Origin: Spirochaeta lutea
GTDB lineage: Bacteria; Spirochaetota; Spirochaetia; DSM-27196; Salinispiraceae
Reading direction: 5' to 3'
Assembly: GCF_000758165.1 (NCBI RefSeq)
Contig: NZ_JNUP01000066.1
Coordinates: 143,235-207,234 of the forward strand
Length of the DNA: 64,000 nt
Shown: positions 25,449 to 33,750 of the stretch, piece by piece
Layout of the letters: the number at the start of each line of letters is the position of its first letter
Position numbering within the stretch: position 1 is the first letter of the stretch
Notes under the pieces: generated by a model
What the model was told of the DNA's origin: nothing
The model's input: the letters and a program-made list of their open reading frames with translations, nothing else
The model's database searches: none
Program-made: the position numbers and the translations under genes

Positions 25449-26036
25449 TTGATAGTATTGGCTCTAACCATCCCGGATTCCGTCGCCGCCTCTGCGGCCC
25501 GTCTTCAGGAACAGCTCTCCGGTTCACCCGGCTGGGAGGCCAGCCTCGTTATGCCCCCCCTCATCCCCCTCTACCGCTTGGACACCTACCCGAGCAGGGG
25601 GCAGATGATCCGGGCGGTATGCATAAACGATCCGCGGCTGGTACCGGGCGAGCTTCGCGAGGTTCCCGGCCGGTTGGGCAGCCCTTTTCAAGTCGAGGTT
25701 TCTCTTCAGGGTGATTTGAACGCCTCAGCCTTAGCGGAGGGCCTTTGCTCCCGGGACGATACGGGTGGTGCAGCCTCCCGGAACCAGTTGAATCCCCACC
25801 CTCTTTTCAATCAGGATACAGGGCCCGCCTTGGTGCTCGGTCTCGGCAGCCGGGAATATCCCCGGCCCATCCACACCCTATACCCCGTAATCGGCCCCCT
25901 GCCCCAGGCCCTCACGAGCCTTTCCCTGTCCCTGGTAGACCTATGCCTCACAGACAACCGGGATACCGCAACCCTGGACTGGCGGTTCCTGCTCTCCCTG
26001 CGCCTTCCCAAGGGCCGTAAAAATCCGGTACAGTAG
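25449..26036 (+). CDS. Hypothetical protein upstream of pyrK
   Basis: A protein of 195 residues if it starts at TTG 25449, placed six bases after GAGGAGG (25436-25442); the GTG at 25443 would abut that site. The sequence begins 'IVLALTIPDSVAASAARLQEQL', reminiscent of the first strand and helix of LigT/2H phosphoesterases, but no HxT/S motif is present, so that assignment is not supported. It is followed after four bases by pyrK, so it is probably translated in the same operon. Confidence 0.55.
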   Translation: MIVLALTIPDSVAASAARLQEQLSGSPGWEASLVMPPLIPLYRLDTYPSRGQMIRAVCINDPRLVPGELREVPGRLGSPFQVEVSLQGDLNASALAEGLCSRDDTGGAASRNQLNPHPLFNQDTGPALVLGLGSREYPRPIHTLYPVIGPLPQALTSLSLSLVDLCLTDNRDTATLDWRFLLSLRLPKGRKNPVQ

Positions 26037-26040
26037 GGCC

Positions 26041-26850
26041 ATGCACCATCTCCACGCCACTGTCATTCATAACCGGCCGGCAGCCCGGGGCTATCTCAGC
26101 CTTCGATTCTCCTGGCCGGAGACCTCGCCAGTTCCGAAACCCGGACAGTTTCTCACCATCCGGGTATCCGATTCTCCGGTCCCCCTGCTGCGCAGACCCT
26201 TCGCATTTTCCGATACCGGAGATGGCTGGGCTGAAATTCTCTATGAGAAGCGGGGGACTGCCACAACCCTGCTGGGCGGCCTCCAGCAGGGCGACAGTCT
26301 GGACCTCCTCGGCCCCCTGGGAAACAGCTTCTCCCCACCCCGGGAACACCGTAGGCCCGTCCTGATCGGGGGAGGTATCGGTATGGGACCGGTACTCTAT
26401 TGGTCTCGAATCCTGGCAGCCCAAGGGTACCGTCCCCTGCTCATCATCGGCGCCAGGGACAAGGGACTCATACCCGATCTGGATCTTCCCCGGGGGATTG
26501 ATTTCCTGCCCGCCACCGACGACGGGAGCCTGGGATTCCATGGAACGGTGGTAGACTGCCTGGTGAATTACCTAGAGAATCATCCCGAGGCGGAGCATGG
26601 GAATCTGGAGTTATACAGCTGCGGTCCAAACCCCATGATGCGGGCCCTGCATTCCTGGAGCCGGGGTCAACTGCCACCGGCTCCCCTATGGGTTTCAATG
26701 GAGCAGACCATGGGCTGCGCGGTGGGAGCCTGTATGGGCTGCGTTGTGAAGGTCCACGGAGAAAAACCCTTCGCCCGGGTCTGTATGGAGGGCCCGGTCT
26801 TTGACAGCAGCCTTATCGATTGGGAAGGAGTAGGCCATGAGTACCTTTGA
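26041..26850 (+). CDS. pyrK: Dihydroorotate dehydrogenase B electron-transfer subunit
   Basis: A 269-residue ferredoxin-reductase-like subunit that links the catalytic PyrD to NAD+ via FAD and a 2Fe-2S cluster. The FAD-binding region has PLLRRPFAFSD (RPxS-type), the NAD part has LIGGGIGMGPVL, and the C-terminal cluster motif is MGCAVGACMGCVVKV with a final Cys in ARVCMEGP. It overlaps pyrD by 14 bases, the classic pyrK-pyrD arrangement. Confidence 0.95.
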   Translation: MHHLHATVIHNRPAARGYLSLRFSWPETSPVPKPGQFLTIRVSDSPVPLLRRPFAFSDTGDGWAEILYEKRGTATTLLGGLQQGDSLDLLGPLGNSFSPPREHRRPVLIGGGIGMGPVLYWSRILAAQGYRPLLIIGARDKGLIPDLDLPRGIDFLPATDDGSLGFHGTVVDCLVNYLENHPEAEHGNLELYSCGPNPMMRALHSWSRGQLPPAPLWVSMEQTMGCAVGACMGCVVKVHGEKPFARVCMEGPVFDSSLIDWEGVGHEYL

Positions 26851-27766
26851 CCCCCGGGTCCGTATCGGCTCCCTTACCATGACAAACCCCGTAGGTGTAG
26901 CCTCTGGCACCTTCGGGTACGGCAGTGAGTATGAACAGCTCATCGACCTCTCGAGCCTGGGAGCCCTCTACACCAAGGCCGTTACCCTGGAGCCCCGTCC
27001 GGGAAACAATATTCCCCGGATTGTTGAAACTCCGGCTGGTATGCTCAACAGCATCGGCCTAGCCAATGTGGGCAGCAGGGGGTTTACCCGGGAAAAGTAC
27101 CCCTACCTGCGTGATCTTCCCTGTTCGGTAATCGTTAACCTTGCGGGCAGTTACATTGAGGATTACTGTCAGACCCTGGAATACCTGGAGGAACACGCCC
27201 CCTTGGCGGGTTACGAGGTGAACCTCTCCTGCCCCAATGTGAAATGCGGGGGAATGGCCCTGGGTACAGATCCGGCCCAGGTTGCCGAGGTAACCCGGGA
27301 GCTACGTAAGCGAACCAAAAAACCCCTGATAATCAAACTCAGTCCCAATGTCACCGATATTACCTCCATCGCCAAGGCCGCTGAAGAGGCCGGAGCGGAC
27401 GCGGTGAGCTGTATTAATACCCTGGTGGGAATGCTCATCGACACCAAGCATAAACGCCCCCTGCTCTCGACTGGAACCGGAGGTCTCTCCGGCCCGGCCA
27501 TTCTTCCCGTAGGACTGGCGGCGGTGTACCGGGTAAGCCAGGCTGTGTCGATTCCGGTAATCGGTCTGGGGGGCATTATGGAGGCCGACCATGCCATCCA
27601 GTACCTCCTGGCCGGGGCATCAGCAATTCAGGTGGGAACCGCAAACTTTGTCGACCCCTCAGCTACTGCCCGGATCCTGGAGGGCATTACCGACTACGCC
27701 CGCCGGGAGGGGCTGGCATCCATCCAGGATTTTCACCAGTTCCTGGGACGGAAGGCGCAGCTTTGA
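26837..27766 (+). CDS. pyrD: Dihydroorotate dehydrogenase, class 1B catalytic subunit
   Basis: A 309-residue FMN enzyme that oxidises dihydroorotate to orotate in pyrimidine synthesis. Signatures are NPVGVASGTFGYG, YTKAVTLEPRPGN, the catalytic Cys in NLSCPNVKCGG (Cys instead of Ser, as in class 1), and the FMN phosphate loop IPVIGLGGI followed by GASAIQVGTAN. Pairing with pyrK confirms class 1B (NAD-linked). The ATG lies inside the end of pyrK, preceded by GGAAGGAG. Confidence 0.97.
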   Translation: MSTFDPRVRIGSLTMTNPVGVASGTFGYGSEYEQLIDLSSLGALYTKAVTLEPRPGNNIPRIVETPAGMLNSIGLANVGSRGFTREKYPYLRDLPCSVIVNLAGSYIEDYCQTLEYLEEHAPLAGYEVNLSCPNVKCGGMALGTDPAQVAEVTRELRKRTKKPLIIKLSPNVTDITSIAKAAEEAGADAVSCINTLVGMLIDTKHKRPLLSTGTGGLSGPAILPVGLAAVYRVSQAVSIPVIGLGGIMEADHAIQYLLAGASAIQVGTANFVDPSATARILEGITDYARREGLASIQDFHQFLGRKAQL

Positions 27767-27798
27767 TAGAATGCACGGGAGTGTAATCCACGCCGGAT

Positions 27799-27830
27799 AG
27801 AGCCGGGCCCTCGGGTATCATACCGGCTCT
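27799..27830. terminator. Hairpin between convergent pyrD and MocR genes
   Basis: An 8-bp stem AGAGCCGG (27799-27806) with CCGGCTCT (27823-27830). It spans the stop of the MocR gene and lies 32 bases after pyrD. No long T-run follows on either strand, so it is a possible, not typical, terminator. Confidence 0.45.
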
Positions 27831-29272
27831 TCCCGCTGAAGGTGGATGAGCCGCCCCAGGATCTCCACTCCCCGGCGGATCTGCCCTGGTGAGGCGGCCC
27901 CGTACCCCAGGCGTATACAGGAAGCGTACTCCCCATGGGCGGAAAAAATCGCTCCCGGAGCAATGGTAATACCCTGGTCTCGGGCTAACCGTTGGAGCAC
28001 CATCGTATCACTTCCTTGAGGTAGTTCGATCCACAATACCAGCCCTCCCCGGGGTCTGGTGATGCGGCTGCCCCGGGGCAGCACCCGGTTCAGGGCATGA
28101 ATCATGGTATTCCGCCGTTCCTGAGCCTCCCGGCGTAGCCGGTACAGGTGACGGTAGAATCCCCCTGAACCAAGAAAATCCTCCATCATAAGGGCCATGA
28201 GGGCGGAACCGCCCGTTGATTGGGCCACGGACCGGGCGGTCATAGCCTCAAACATCTGCCCCGTGCTATGAACCCAGCCGAGCCGAAGACCCGGCCCCAC
28301 GGTTTTGGAGAAAGAGCTGAGATACACCCCCCGGGAAACGAGGCTGGATAGGCTGGGGGTAACCGGGCCCTCAAATCGTATGAGGCCGGCGACGTCGTTC
28401 TCAATTACTGGAATATCCCCCTGTCTACAAAGCTCGGCGATTCTGGTCCGATGTTCCCAGGGCATGAGGGAGCCCAGGGGATTGGCGTAGTTGGGGCTCA
28501 CTAACAGACATGCGTGGCCGGAATGCCGGGAGATAGGTTCCTCAAGGCCCCGGGGATCCAGACCCGTTTCCGGGTGGGTCGGCAGGGGCAGTATCCGAAG
28601 CCCCAGCTGCCTTGCCAGAACCAGGTATCCGCTAAAACAGGGACTCTCGGTGAGCAGAAGGTCCCCGGGACTGGTTACGGCCGAGAGAGCCAGGTAGAGC
28701 CCCTCCGTGGCTCCCCGGGTCATGAGTATGTGGCCTGCCTCGGCGGGAATGCCCGTCCCCAGCCGGATCATGAGTTGGGCGATCTGAGCCCGAAGGGACC
28801 GTCTTCCCGGTGCAAAGTCGTACCCCCAGGCCTCCTCCCGGGCGGTCTGACGCCGCAAGAGACCGGACAGCTGGGACTGGGGGATGAGATCCGCCCCCGG
28901 CGCAGCGATGCCCAGGGGGATTCCGGCGGAACTTCGGGCAGCATCCATGGCATTTTCCATTAACAAACTCAATTCAGCCCCCCGGGGTTCCAGGGCCTTG
29001 GATACCCCCGGTACCGCGAGACGCCGGACACCCTCCCCTGGAGGTATCAGCTGCCACCCAGACCGTTCGACCCCCCGGATGAGCCCCTGGGATTCCAAAA
29101 CCCCGTAGGCTTGAACCACCGTATTGGGGCTCACCGACCATTCCCGGGCGGTCTGCCGGATACTCGGGAATGCTCTGGGGGGACGGTGCGCCGTCTCCCC
29201 TCGGCGCCACTGCTCGATCATCGTCTCCAGGGCCCGGGCGATTTCCAGATATTTGAAGGATTCCTTTTTCAC
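27818..29272 (-). CDS. MocR-type regulator (GntR winged helix fused to aminotransferase fold)
   Basis: A 484-residue protein. The N-terminal wHTH (residues about 8-75) has 'FPSIRQTAREWSVSPNTVVQAYGVLESQGLIRG', and a class I aminotransferase domain (about 110-480) has the PLP lysine in LSSFSKTVGPGLRLGW and the 'NYANPLG' and 'ENDVAGLIRF' substrate/PLP blocks. MocR proteins sense a PLP-linked amino compound and usually regulate a divergent gene, here the aminotransferase at 29352. It starts with GTG after GGGGAGGAC. The effector is unknown. Confidence 0.93.
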   Translation of the reverse strand: MKKESFKYLEIARALETMIEQWRRGETAHRPPRAFPSIRQTAREWSVSPNTVVQAYGVLESQGLIRGVERSGWQLIPPGEGVRRLAVPGVSKALEPRGAELSLLMENAMDAARSSAGIPLGIAAPGADLIPQSQLSGLLRRQTAREEAWGYDFAPGRRSLRAQIAQLMIRLGTGIPAEAGHILMTRGATEGLYLALSAVTSPGDLLLTESPCFSGYLVLARQLGLRILPLPTHPETGLDPRGLEEPISRHSGHACLLVSPNYANPLGSLMPWEHRTRIAELCRQGDIPVIENDVAGLIRFEGPVTPSLSSLVSRGVYLSSFSKTVGPGLRLGWVHSTGQMFEAMTARSVAQSTGGSALMALMMEDFLGSGGFYRHLYRLRREAQERRNTMIHALNRVLPRGSRITRPRGGLVLWIELPQGSDTMVLQRLARDQGITIAPGAIFSAHGEYASCIRLGYGAASPGQIRRGVEILGRLIHLQREEPV

Positions 29273-29284
29273 CTGTCCTCCCCA

Positions 29285-29343
29285 TCTGTATCATATTTTA
29301 TATTTCATTCTGTATCTGTACCAGCTTTTTACCGGGGTATACC
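29285..29343 (+). promoter_or_regulatory. Candidate MocR-controlled promoter of the aminotransferase
   Basis: Direct repeats TCTGTATC at 29285-29292 and 29309-29316 (24 bases apart, same face of the helix), with a third related CTGTACC at 29316-29322, lie in the divergent intergenic region. A TATACC -10-like box (29338-29343) ends 8 bases before the ATG, and no good -35 box is present; the second repeat covers that position. This is the layout expected for activation by a MocR dimer. Confidence 0.5.
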
Positions 29344-29351
29344 CTGCTTGT

Positions 29352-30485
29352 ATGATGATTACAGGTTCTAAACGGTCCAGCCGGCTGCCCGGCTCAGAAA
29401 TCAGATCCCTGCTCCGCCATGCCGGATCCCGGGATATCATAAGTCTGGCAGGAGGCCATCCCCGGGACGAACTCCTCCCCCTGCAGCACCTCCAAGAAGC
29501 AGTCGGACGCGCACTAACTCGGTTCGGTCGCCGCAGTTTACAGTACGGTAGGACCGAGGGCGAGGCGGAATTGAGGGACTGGGTCTGCGGATACTACCAG
29601 GACCGGGGAATACGGGTTACCCCTGAGCAGGTTCTCATTACCTCGGGAAGCCAGCAGGGACTGGATCTCCTAGCCCGGGGACTCTTTGATCCCGGGGATC
29701 CGGTGTACATGAATGATCCAGGGTATATTGGAGCAATCCAGGCCTTTCAGGCAGCAGAACTGGTTTGCCAGCCATGGAATTTCACTTCAACCCCTGGGAG
29801 TGCCCCGGGAAACCTCTACATTGTTCCCAACTTTGCCAATCCCACCGGAGAGAGCCTGCCCCGGGAGGTTCGTCGTGCTCTTCTGCAATCCTCCCACTGG
29901 ATTATCGCCGACGATCCCTACGGCCAGATTAGTTTCTGCGGTCCGACAAGTCCCTGGCTTCCGGACATACCTATAGAGGACGGGCCCCTGATCCTTTTGG
30001 GTAGCGGATCAAAGTGGCTCTGCCCGGGACTTCGCATCGGATGGATCGTTGCCCCCACCGCCCTTATCGAGCTTCTCGGACGGCTGAAACAGGCAGCGGA
30101 TCTGCAAACCAGCACCCTGTCCCAGTTCACCTTCCTCGAGTTAGCCGGGCTTCTCCCCCCCGAGGGGGCGAGGGACCTGCTGGTTCCGGTGTACAGACAA
30201 CAACGGGATGCCATGGTCACCGCTCTGAAGCGTTATTGGGATGATGACGGGGCCTTCCGCACTCCCCAGGGCGGATTCTTCCTCTGGCTGACCCTCCCCG
30301 AAGGCTGGTCCGCCGGGGACTTCGCTGCCAGGGCATTGGAGAGGGGGGTCGCTGTGGTTCCGGGTACGGCCTTTGCCTTGGATCGCAGCCGGCCCGGGCA
30401 CCCTGGCACGATCCGGCTGAGTTACAGCAAGGAGACTCCCGAGATGATTGACCGGGCTATAGCACGTCTTGCTGAGATCCTGTAG
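29352..30485 (+). CDS. PLP-dependent aminotransferase, class I (2-aminoadipate/LysN-like group)
   Basis: A 377-residue fold-I aminotransferase. Visible motifs are LAGGHPRDELLP (N-terminal substrate loop), ITSGSQQGLDLLARG, YIVPNFANPTGES, IADDPYGQISF (Asp and Tyr contacting PLP) and LGSGSKWLCPGLRIGW (Schiff-base Lys). The ATG at 29352 (or 29355) is preferred because homologous sequence begins there and an extended frame back to 29124 overlaps the MocR gene. Its substrate is unknown; regulation by the divergent MocR gene is likely. It overlaps the convergent queG by 29 bases at the 3' end. Confidence 0.9.
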   Translation: MMITGSKRSSRLPGSEIRSLLRHAGSRDIISLAGGHPRDELLPLQHLQEAVGRALTRFGRRSLQYGRTEGEAELRDWVCGYYQDRGIRVTPEQVLITSGSQQGLDLLARGLFDPGDPVYMNDPGYIGAIQAFQAAELVCQPWNFTSTPGSAPGNLYIVPNFANPTGESLPREVRRALLQSSHWIIADDPYGQISFCGPTSPWLPDIPIEDGPLILLGSGSKWLCPGLRIGWIVAPTALIELLGRLKQAADLQTSTLSQFTFLELAGLLPPEGARDLLVPVYRQQRDAMVTALKRYWDDDGAFRTPQGGFFLWLTLPEGWSAGDFAARALERGVAVVPGTAFALDRSRPGHPGTIRLSYSKETPEMIDRAIARLAEIL

Positions 30486-31587
30486 ACCGGCCCTCCAGAA
30501 CCGCCACTGCCCAGCGTGCCGTTTCCCTGACAGCAGCATCAGAATCCTCCCGAATAACCTCTCGTAGAATGGGGATGAGGGTTTTCTCACCGCGGTTAGC
30601 CCCGGCGATACAAGCGTTGCGAACCATTCCCTCCCGCCGGGCGCGCATTACCGGGGTGCCGGCAAACCGCCGGACAAAATCCTCATGGCTGCGCATGGAA
30701 AGCAGCTCCCCCAGGTCCTGGGTTCCCTGGGCGCGTATTGTGAGGAAGTCCTCGACCCCGGTCTGCTGGGCCTTGAGATTCAGCGGGCAGACCTCCTGAC
30801 AAAGGTCACAGCCGAATACCCAGTCACCCATGAGGGCGCGAAGGTCCTCGGGTATGAGGCCCCGGTGCTCGATGGTCAGGTAGCTGATGCATCGTGAGGC
30901 GTCAATTCGAAAGGGTGCCGTCAATGCTCCGGTGGGGCAGACCTGGATACAACGCCGGCAGGAGCTCGGACACACCCCTTGAGCACTGCTCCCGGGATTC
31001 TCGGGAATTTGATGGTGACCCCGGGCTTCCAGGGCCAGGGTCGTTAACAATCCCCCTAAAAACACCCAGCTGCCTTGCTCATGGGTGATTAACAGGGTAT
31101 GGCGGCCGGTAAACCCGATACCTGCGGATTGGGCAAAGAAACGCTCATGCAGCGGCCCGGCATCGGTGAAGGGTAAAAACTCTTCCCCGGGAAAATCCTG
31201 CCCAAGGGATGTCTTCAGGGTATTCAGTCTGGTCTTTAGTACCTTATGGTAGTCCCTGCCCCAGGCATACCGGGAAATTCGCCCTCCCCGGGGACCTAGC
31301 ATCCGGCCCTTTCCCCAGGATGCTTCCTGGTAGTAGGGCAATGCGGCCAGTATCACCGATCGGCAACCCGGAAGAATCCTTTCGGGATCGAATTTCATTT
31401 CCCTGTGCCGCTGCAAAAAGGTCATGGTGCCATGGTTACCCTCGTCGAGCCACCGGGCATACATCTCCTCCATGGGGCCCCGCACCCCCTGGGGAATCCG
31501 GGCATCGGCAATACCGAGCAGCTGGATTCCCGCCTGATCCGCCCGAACCTCGATGGTTTCCTCGGGGCTTCCGCTCCCCCGGGCCAT
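30457..31587 (-). CDS. queG: Epoxyqueuosine reductase
   Basis: A 376-residue, cobalamin-dependent Fe-S enzyme that makes queuosine from epoxyqueuosine in tRNA wobble modification; length as in E. coli (379). Two 4Fe-4S motifs are present: CPSSCRRCIQVCPTGAL and CDLCQEVCPLN. 'FTDAGPLHERFFAQSAGIGFTGRHTLLI' is the conserved active-site block with the catalytic Asp. A HEAT-like repeat tail ends the protein. The ATG shares its A with the stop of nth (TGATG), so the genes are coupled; a longer frame upstream lies inside nth and is rejected. No other que genes are in the window. Confidence 0.95.
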   Translation of the reverse strand: MARGSGSPEETIEVRADQAGIQLLGIADARIPQGVRGPMEEMYARWLDEGNHGTMTFLQRHREMKFDPERILPGCRSVILAALPYYQEASWGKGRMLGPRGGRISRYAWGRDYHKVLKTRLNTLKTSLGQDFPGEEFLPFTDAGPLHERFFAQSAGIGFTGRHTLLITHEQGSWVFLGGLLTTLALEARGHHQIPENPGSSAQGVCPSSCRRCIQVCPTGALTAPFRIDASRCISYLTIEHRGLIPEDLRALMGDWVFGCDLCQEVCPLNLKAQQTGVEDFLTIRAQGTQDLGELLSMRSHEDFVRRFAGTPVMRARREGMVRNACIAGANRGEKTLIPILREVIREDSDAAVRETARWAVAVLEGRSTGSQQDVL

Positions 31588-32219
31588 CAACTCACCCCCT
31601 GGACGGAGGCACCGTAGGCGCACCAGGGTAGCAGGAAGCACTCGCTGCACCGGGGTTTTCGGGCGTGGCAGAGCGCCCGGCCGTGAAGGTTCGCCGTCAT
31701 GGAAAACTCGGACCAGTATGCCCTGTCAAGTTGAGCCGCAATATCCTGTTCAACCCTCTTCGGATCCTCATGCGCGGTTAATCCCAGCCGGCGTACCACT
31801 CGCCCAAAATGGGTATCAACGATAATCGCCGGCTTATCAAAGATATGGTGCAACACCACCCCCGCACTCTTCCGGCCCACCCCGGGAATCCGTACCAGCT
31901 CTTCCATGGTCTGGGGCACCCTGCCCCCGAAATCTTCCACCAGAACCTTGCTTGCCCCGATAATGTTCCGGGCCTTGCTCCGGTAGAATCCGGTAGAATG
32001 GATCAATCCCTCGACCTCCTCCTGCCGGGCACCTGCTAAGGCGTGGCTGTCGGGGTAGCGGCTAAATAAGGCTGGGGTGATTTTATTGACCTGGGCATCC
32101 GTGGTTTGGGCGGATAACACCACCGCTATCAGAAGCTCAAAGGCATTGGTATATGAAAGCAAACTCGCTCCTCCGTCGTACCGAGCAGCCAGTTCCCTAT
32201 GTATCTGCAAAATGCTCAT
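31587..32219 (-). CDS. nth: Endonuclease III (DNA glycosylase/AP lyase)
   Basis: A 210-residue base-excision-repair enzyme that removes oxidised pyrimidines. The HhH motif with catalytic Lys is RIPGVGRKSAGVVL, the catalytic Asp is in IIVDTHFGRV, and the C-terminal 4Fe-4S loop is C-x6-C-x2-C-x5-C (CHARKPRCSECFLLPWC). The ATG at 32219 gives the family length (E. coli 211); a longer frame to 32381 overlaps the divergent lipoprotein gene. No Shine-Dalgarno precedes it; TACTAT (32227-32232, minus) ends seven bases upstream, so a leaderless start is plausible. Confidence 0.95.
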   Translation of the reverse strand: MSILQIHRELAARYDGGASLLSYTNAFELLIAVVLSAQTTDAQVNKITPALFSRYPDSHALAGARQEEVEGLIHSTGFYRSKARNIIGASKVLVEDFGGRVPQTMEELVRIPGVGRKSAGVVLHHIFDKPAIIVDTHFGRVVRRLGLTAHEDPKRVEQDIAAQLDRAYWSEFSMTANLHGRALCHARKPRCSECFLLPWCAYGASVQGVS

Positions 32220-32307
32220 GGTGGAAATAGTACCCGAAAATCCCCATCTTCGGGAACACAGGAGACTCCCGGGACTGTTATAGTATCTAAGAAGGAGTAC
32301 CCTTGAC

Positions 32308-33042
32308 ATGAATACCCATCGAACTACCCCGGGCTGGGTCACCACCCTGGGAACCATCGCTCTTCTAGCCATAACCCTCACCGGCTGTGCGTCCCGGGTT
32401 ACCCTGGACCGCTGGGACCTTCCGGATACAGCACTTCGAACCGTTACCCTGGAGTTTGATCCCCCGGATGCTCACCATAACCCGAAGGGGGAAATGGGAG
32501 TAATACTCGCCATCGCAGCCAGCGTGGCTGAAACCGTCATACCCATGAACATCGACACCGAAGCCATCGAAGCTGAGGCTCGGATCGTCAATCAATCCCT
32601 TCAGGAAACCTTGACCTGGGACCTTGAGCTCCCTCTGCTTCCGCCTGTGGATTCACGGACAAGCCTGCGTATTGAATCCGGGGATGGTTCCTGGGTTCAT
32701 ACAACCGCCTATCGGTATGAATCCAGGCCGGAGGCCGATCTTTCGGTAGCCATCACCCTGAGCTACGAGCGTACGGGAACCGTTCCCTTCGGGGTGGATG
32801 AGGCCGCCGTGGGTATCGGGATGGTGTACCCCAAGGCCCGGCTTGACGTAACCATGACCGACCGGAGGGGAGACACCCTCTGGCGTGACCATGCAACCTA
32901 CCGGAGCGACCAGGCCATCCCCTTTGGAAGCCTGTCGGTCTTCGGCGTTGAGATGGTCCGGGAGTACGATACATCTCATAGCTTTGTCTCCCTGGTCGAT
33001 CAGGCCCTGTATAAACTGGTGGATCGGACCCTTCACTGGTAA
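32308..33042 (+). CDS. Lipoprotein of unknown function
   Basis: A 244-residue protein with signal peptide and lipobox ITLTGC (Cys about residue 27). The mature part is beta-rich, with a Gly/Val-rich central stretch ('GVILAIAASVAETVIPMNIDTEAIEAEARIV') but no recognised domain. AGAAGGAGT precedes the ATG. It is divergent from nth. Probably an outer- or inner-membrane-anchored periplasmic protein. Confidence 0.8.
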   Translation: MNTHRTTPGWVTTLGTIALLAITLTGCASRVTLDRWDLPDTALRTVTLEFDPPDAHHNPKGEMGVILAIAASVAETVIPMNIDTEAIEAEARIVNQSLQETLTWDLELPLLPPVDSRTSLRIESGDGSWVHTTAYRYESRPEADLSVAITLSYERTGTVPFGVDEAAVGIGMVYPKARLDVTMTDRRGDTLWRDHATYRSDQAIPFGSLSVFGVEMVREYDTSHSFVSLVDQALYKLVDRTLHW

Positions 33043-33115
33043 CCTCCGCCCTCGGTACCGCCTAGGATAAACCGAAGCGGTAGATTCGGTAGATTCACCA
33101 CCTTTCAAGCATGAC

Positions 33116-33134
33116 AGGCCCGGATAACGGGCCT
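33116..33134. terminator. Hairpin after the lipoprotein gene
   Basis: Perfect 7-bp stem AGGCCCG/CGGGCCT around GATAA, 73 bases after the lipoprotein stop. No T-run follows, so termination is only likely. Confidence 0.4.
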
Positions 33135-33163
33135 TGTCCTCCTGGGCGGACCTGTCGTATTAT
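33134..33163 (+). promoter_or_regulatory. Promoter of the NifX-like gene
   Basis: TTGTCC (33134-33139), 18-base spacer, TATTAT (33158-33163), then six bases (TGGCAT) to ATG. There is no Shine-Dalgarno, so transcription would begin at or next to the start codon. Confidence 0.6.
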
Positions 33164-33169
33164 TGGCAT

Positions 33170-33622
33170 ATGCATAAAACAAATCACAAAGCAATTGCCA
33201 CCATGGGCTTTCATGTAGCCCATAATCTCGGCTCCGCCAAGGAGTTCATAGTATTCCAACCCGACACGAAAACCGTTGATCTCCTACCCCTTCCGGGTGA
33301 GGTTACCGGCGTTCTCATTCCCGGGTACCTCGCCGAACAGGGAATTTTCGAGGTCTACACTGGGGAGCTGGATGCCATGGTGCTCCAGGAATGTACCCGT
33401 CTGGGTATCCAGGTTCACCGGGGATACGACGGCGAGGCCCAGAGCCTTGTTGAAGATCTGAACTGGCAGGGCATGCAGAAAGACTCCGATGAAGACCACC
33501 ACCATCAAGGCCACCGTCACGGCCACCATCACGGCCACGGCGCCTGCGGATGCGGCGGGGCCTGCGGCGGCGCATCCATCGAATCGGTTCTGGAAGCGAT
33601 GAAGGGCTCACTCAAAGACTAA
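33170..33622 (+). CDS. NifX/NifB-like (dinitrogenase Fe-Mo cofactor family) protein with His-rich tail
   Basis: A 150-residue protein. Residues about 8-100 match the small Fe-Mo-cofactor-binding fold found in non-nitrogen-fixers (MTH1175 type): 'FHVAHNLGSAKEFIVFQ', 'GVLIPGYLAEQGIFEVYTGELDAMVLQECTRLGIQVHRG'. A metal-binding-looking tail follows, with about 11 His in 20 residues (DEDHHHQGHRHGHHHGHG) and then a Cys/Gly cluster (ACGCGGACGG). It sits 128 bases before an Mrp/ApbC ATPase, a pairing common for Fe-S or metal-cofactor handling. The role, perhaps metal storage or delivery, is inferred. Confidence 0.82.
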   Translation: MHKTNHKAIATMGFHVAHNLGSAKEFIVFQPDTKTVDLLPLPGEVTGVLIPGYLAEQGIFEVYTGELDAMVLQECTRLGIQVHRGYDGEAQSLVEDLNWQGMQKDSDEDHHHQGHRHGHHHGHGACGCGGACGGASIESVLEAMKGSLKD

Positions 33623-33624
33623 TG

Positions 33625-33730
33625 GTGTGCGCGAAAGAAGGTAAAGAACACCGAATCTAGCGGCTCCATCCACGGATCGGGCTGCGGATAGGTTCGATAG
33701 TGACAAAGGTGACAACCTGTTACCCACTAT
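33625..33730. repeat. Intergenic palindromic element, copy D
   Basis: The left end GTGTGCGCGAAAGAAGGTA resembles the family arm. The right arm GACAACCTGTTACCCACTAT (33711-33730) matches the consensus arm TACAACCTTTTGCGCACTAT at 16 of 20 positions. The interior contains 'GCGGATAGG', like copy A's 'GCCGATAGG'. It separates the NifX-like gene from the Mrp gene. Confidence 0.55.
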
Positions 33731-33750
33731 CAAAGACTAAGGAGAGAAGC

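Noticed and set aside
25443-26036. 2H phosphoesterase (LigT/ThpR) assignment for the gene before pyrK
   Set aside because: The opening strand-helix looks similar, but neither HxT/S catalytic motif is present.
32220-32381. 54-codon N-terminal extension of nth
   Set aside because: It would overlap the divergent lipoprotein gene and its ribosome-binding site, and the shorter protein matches the family length.
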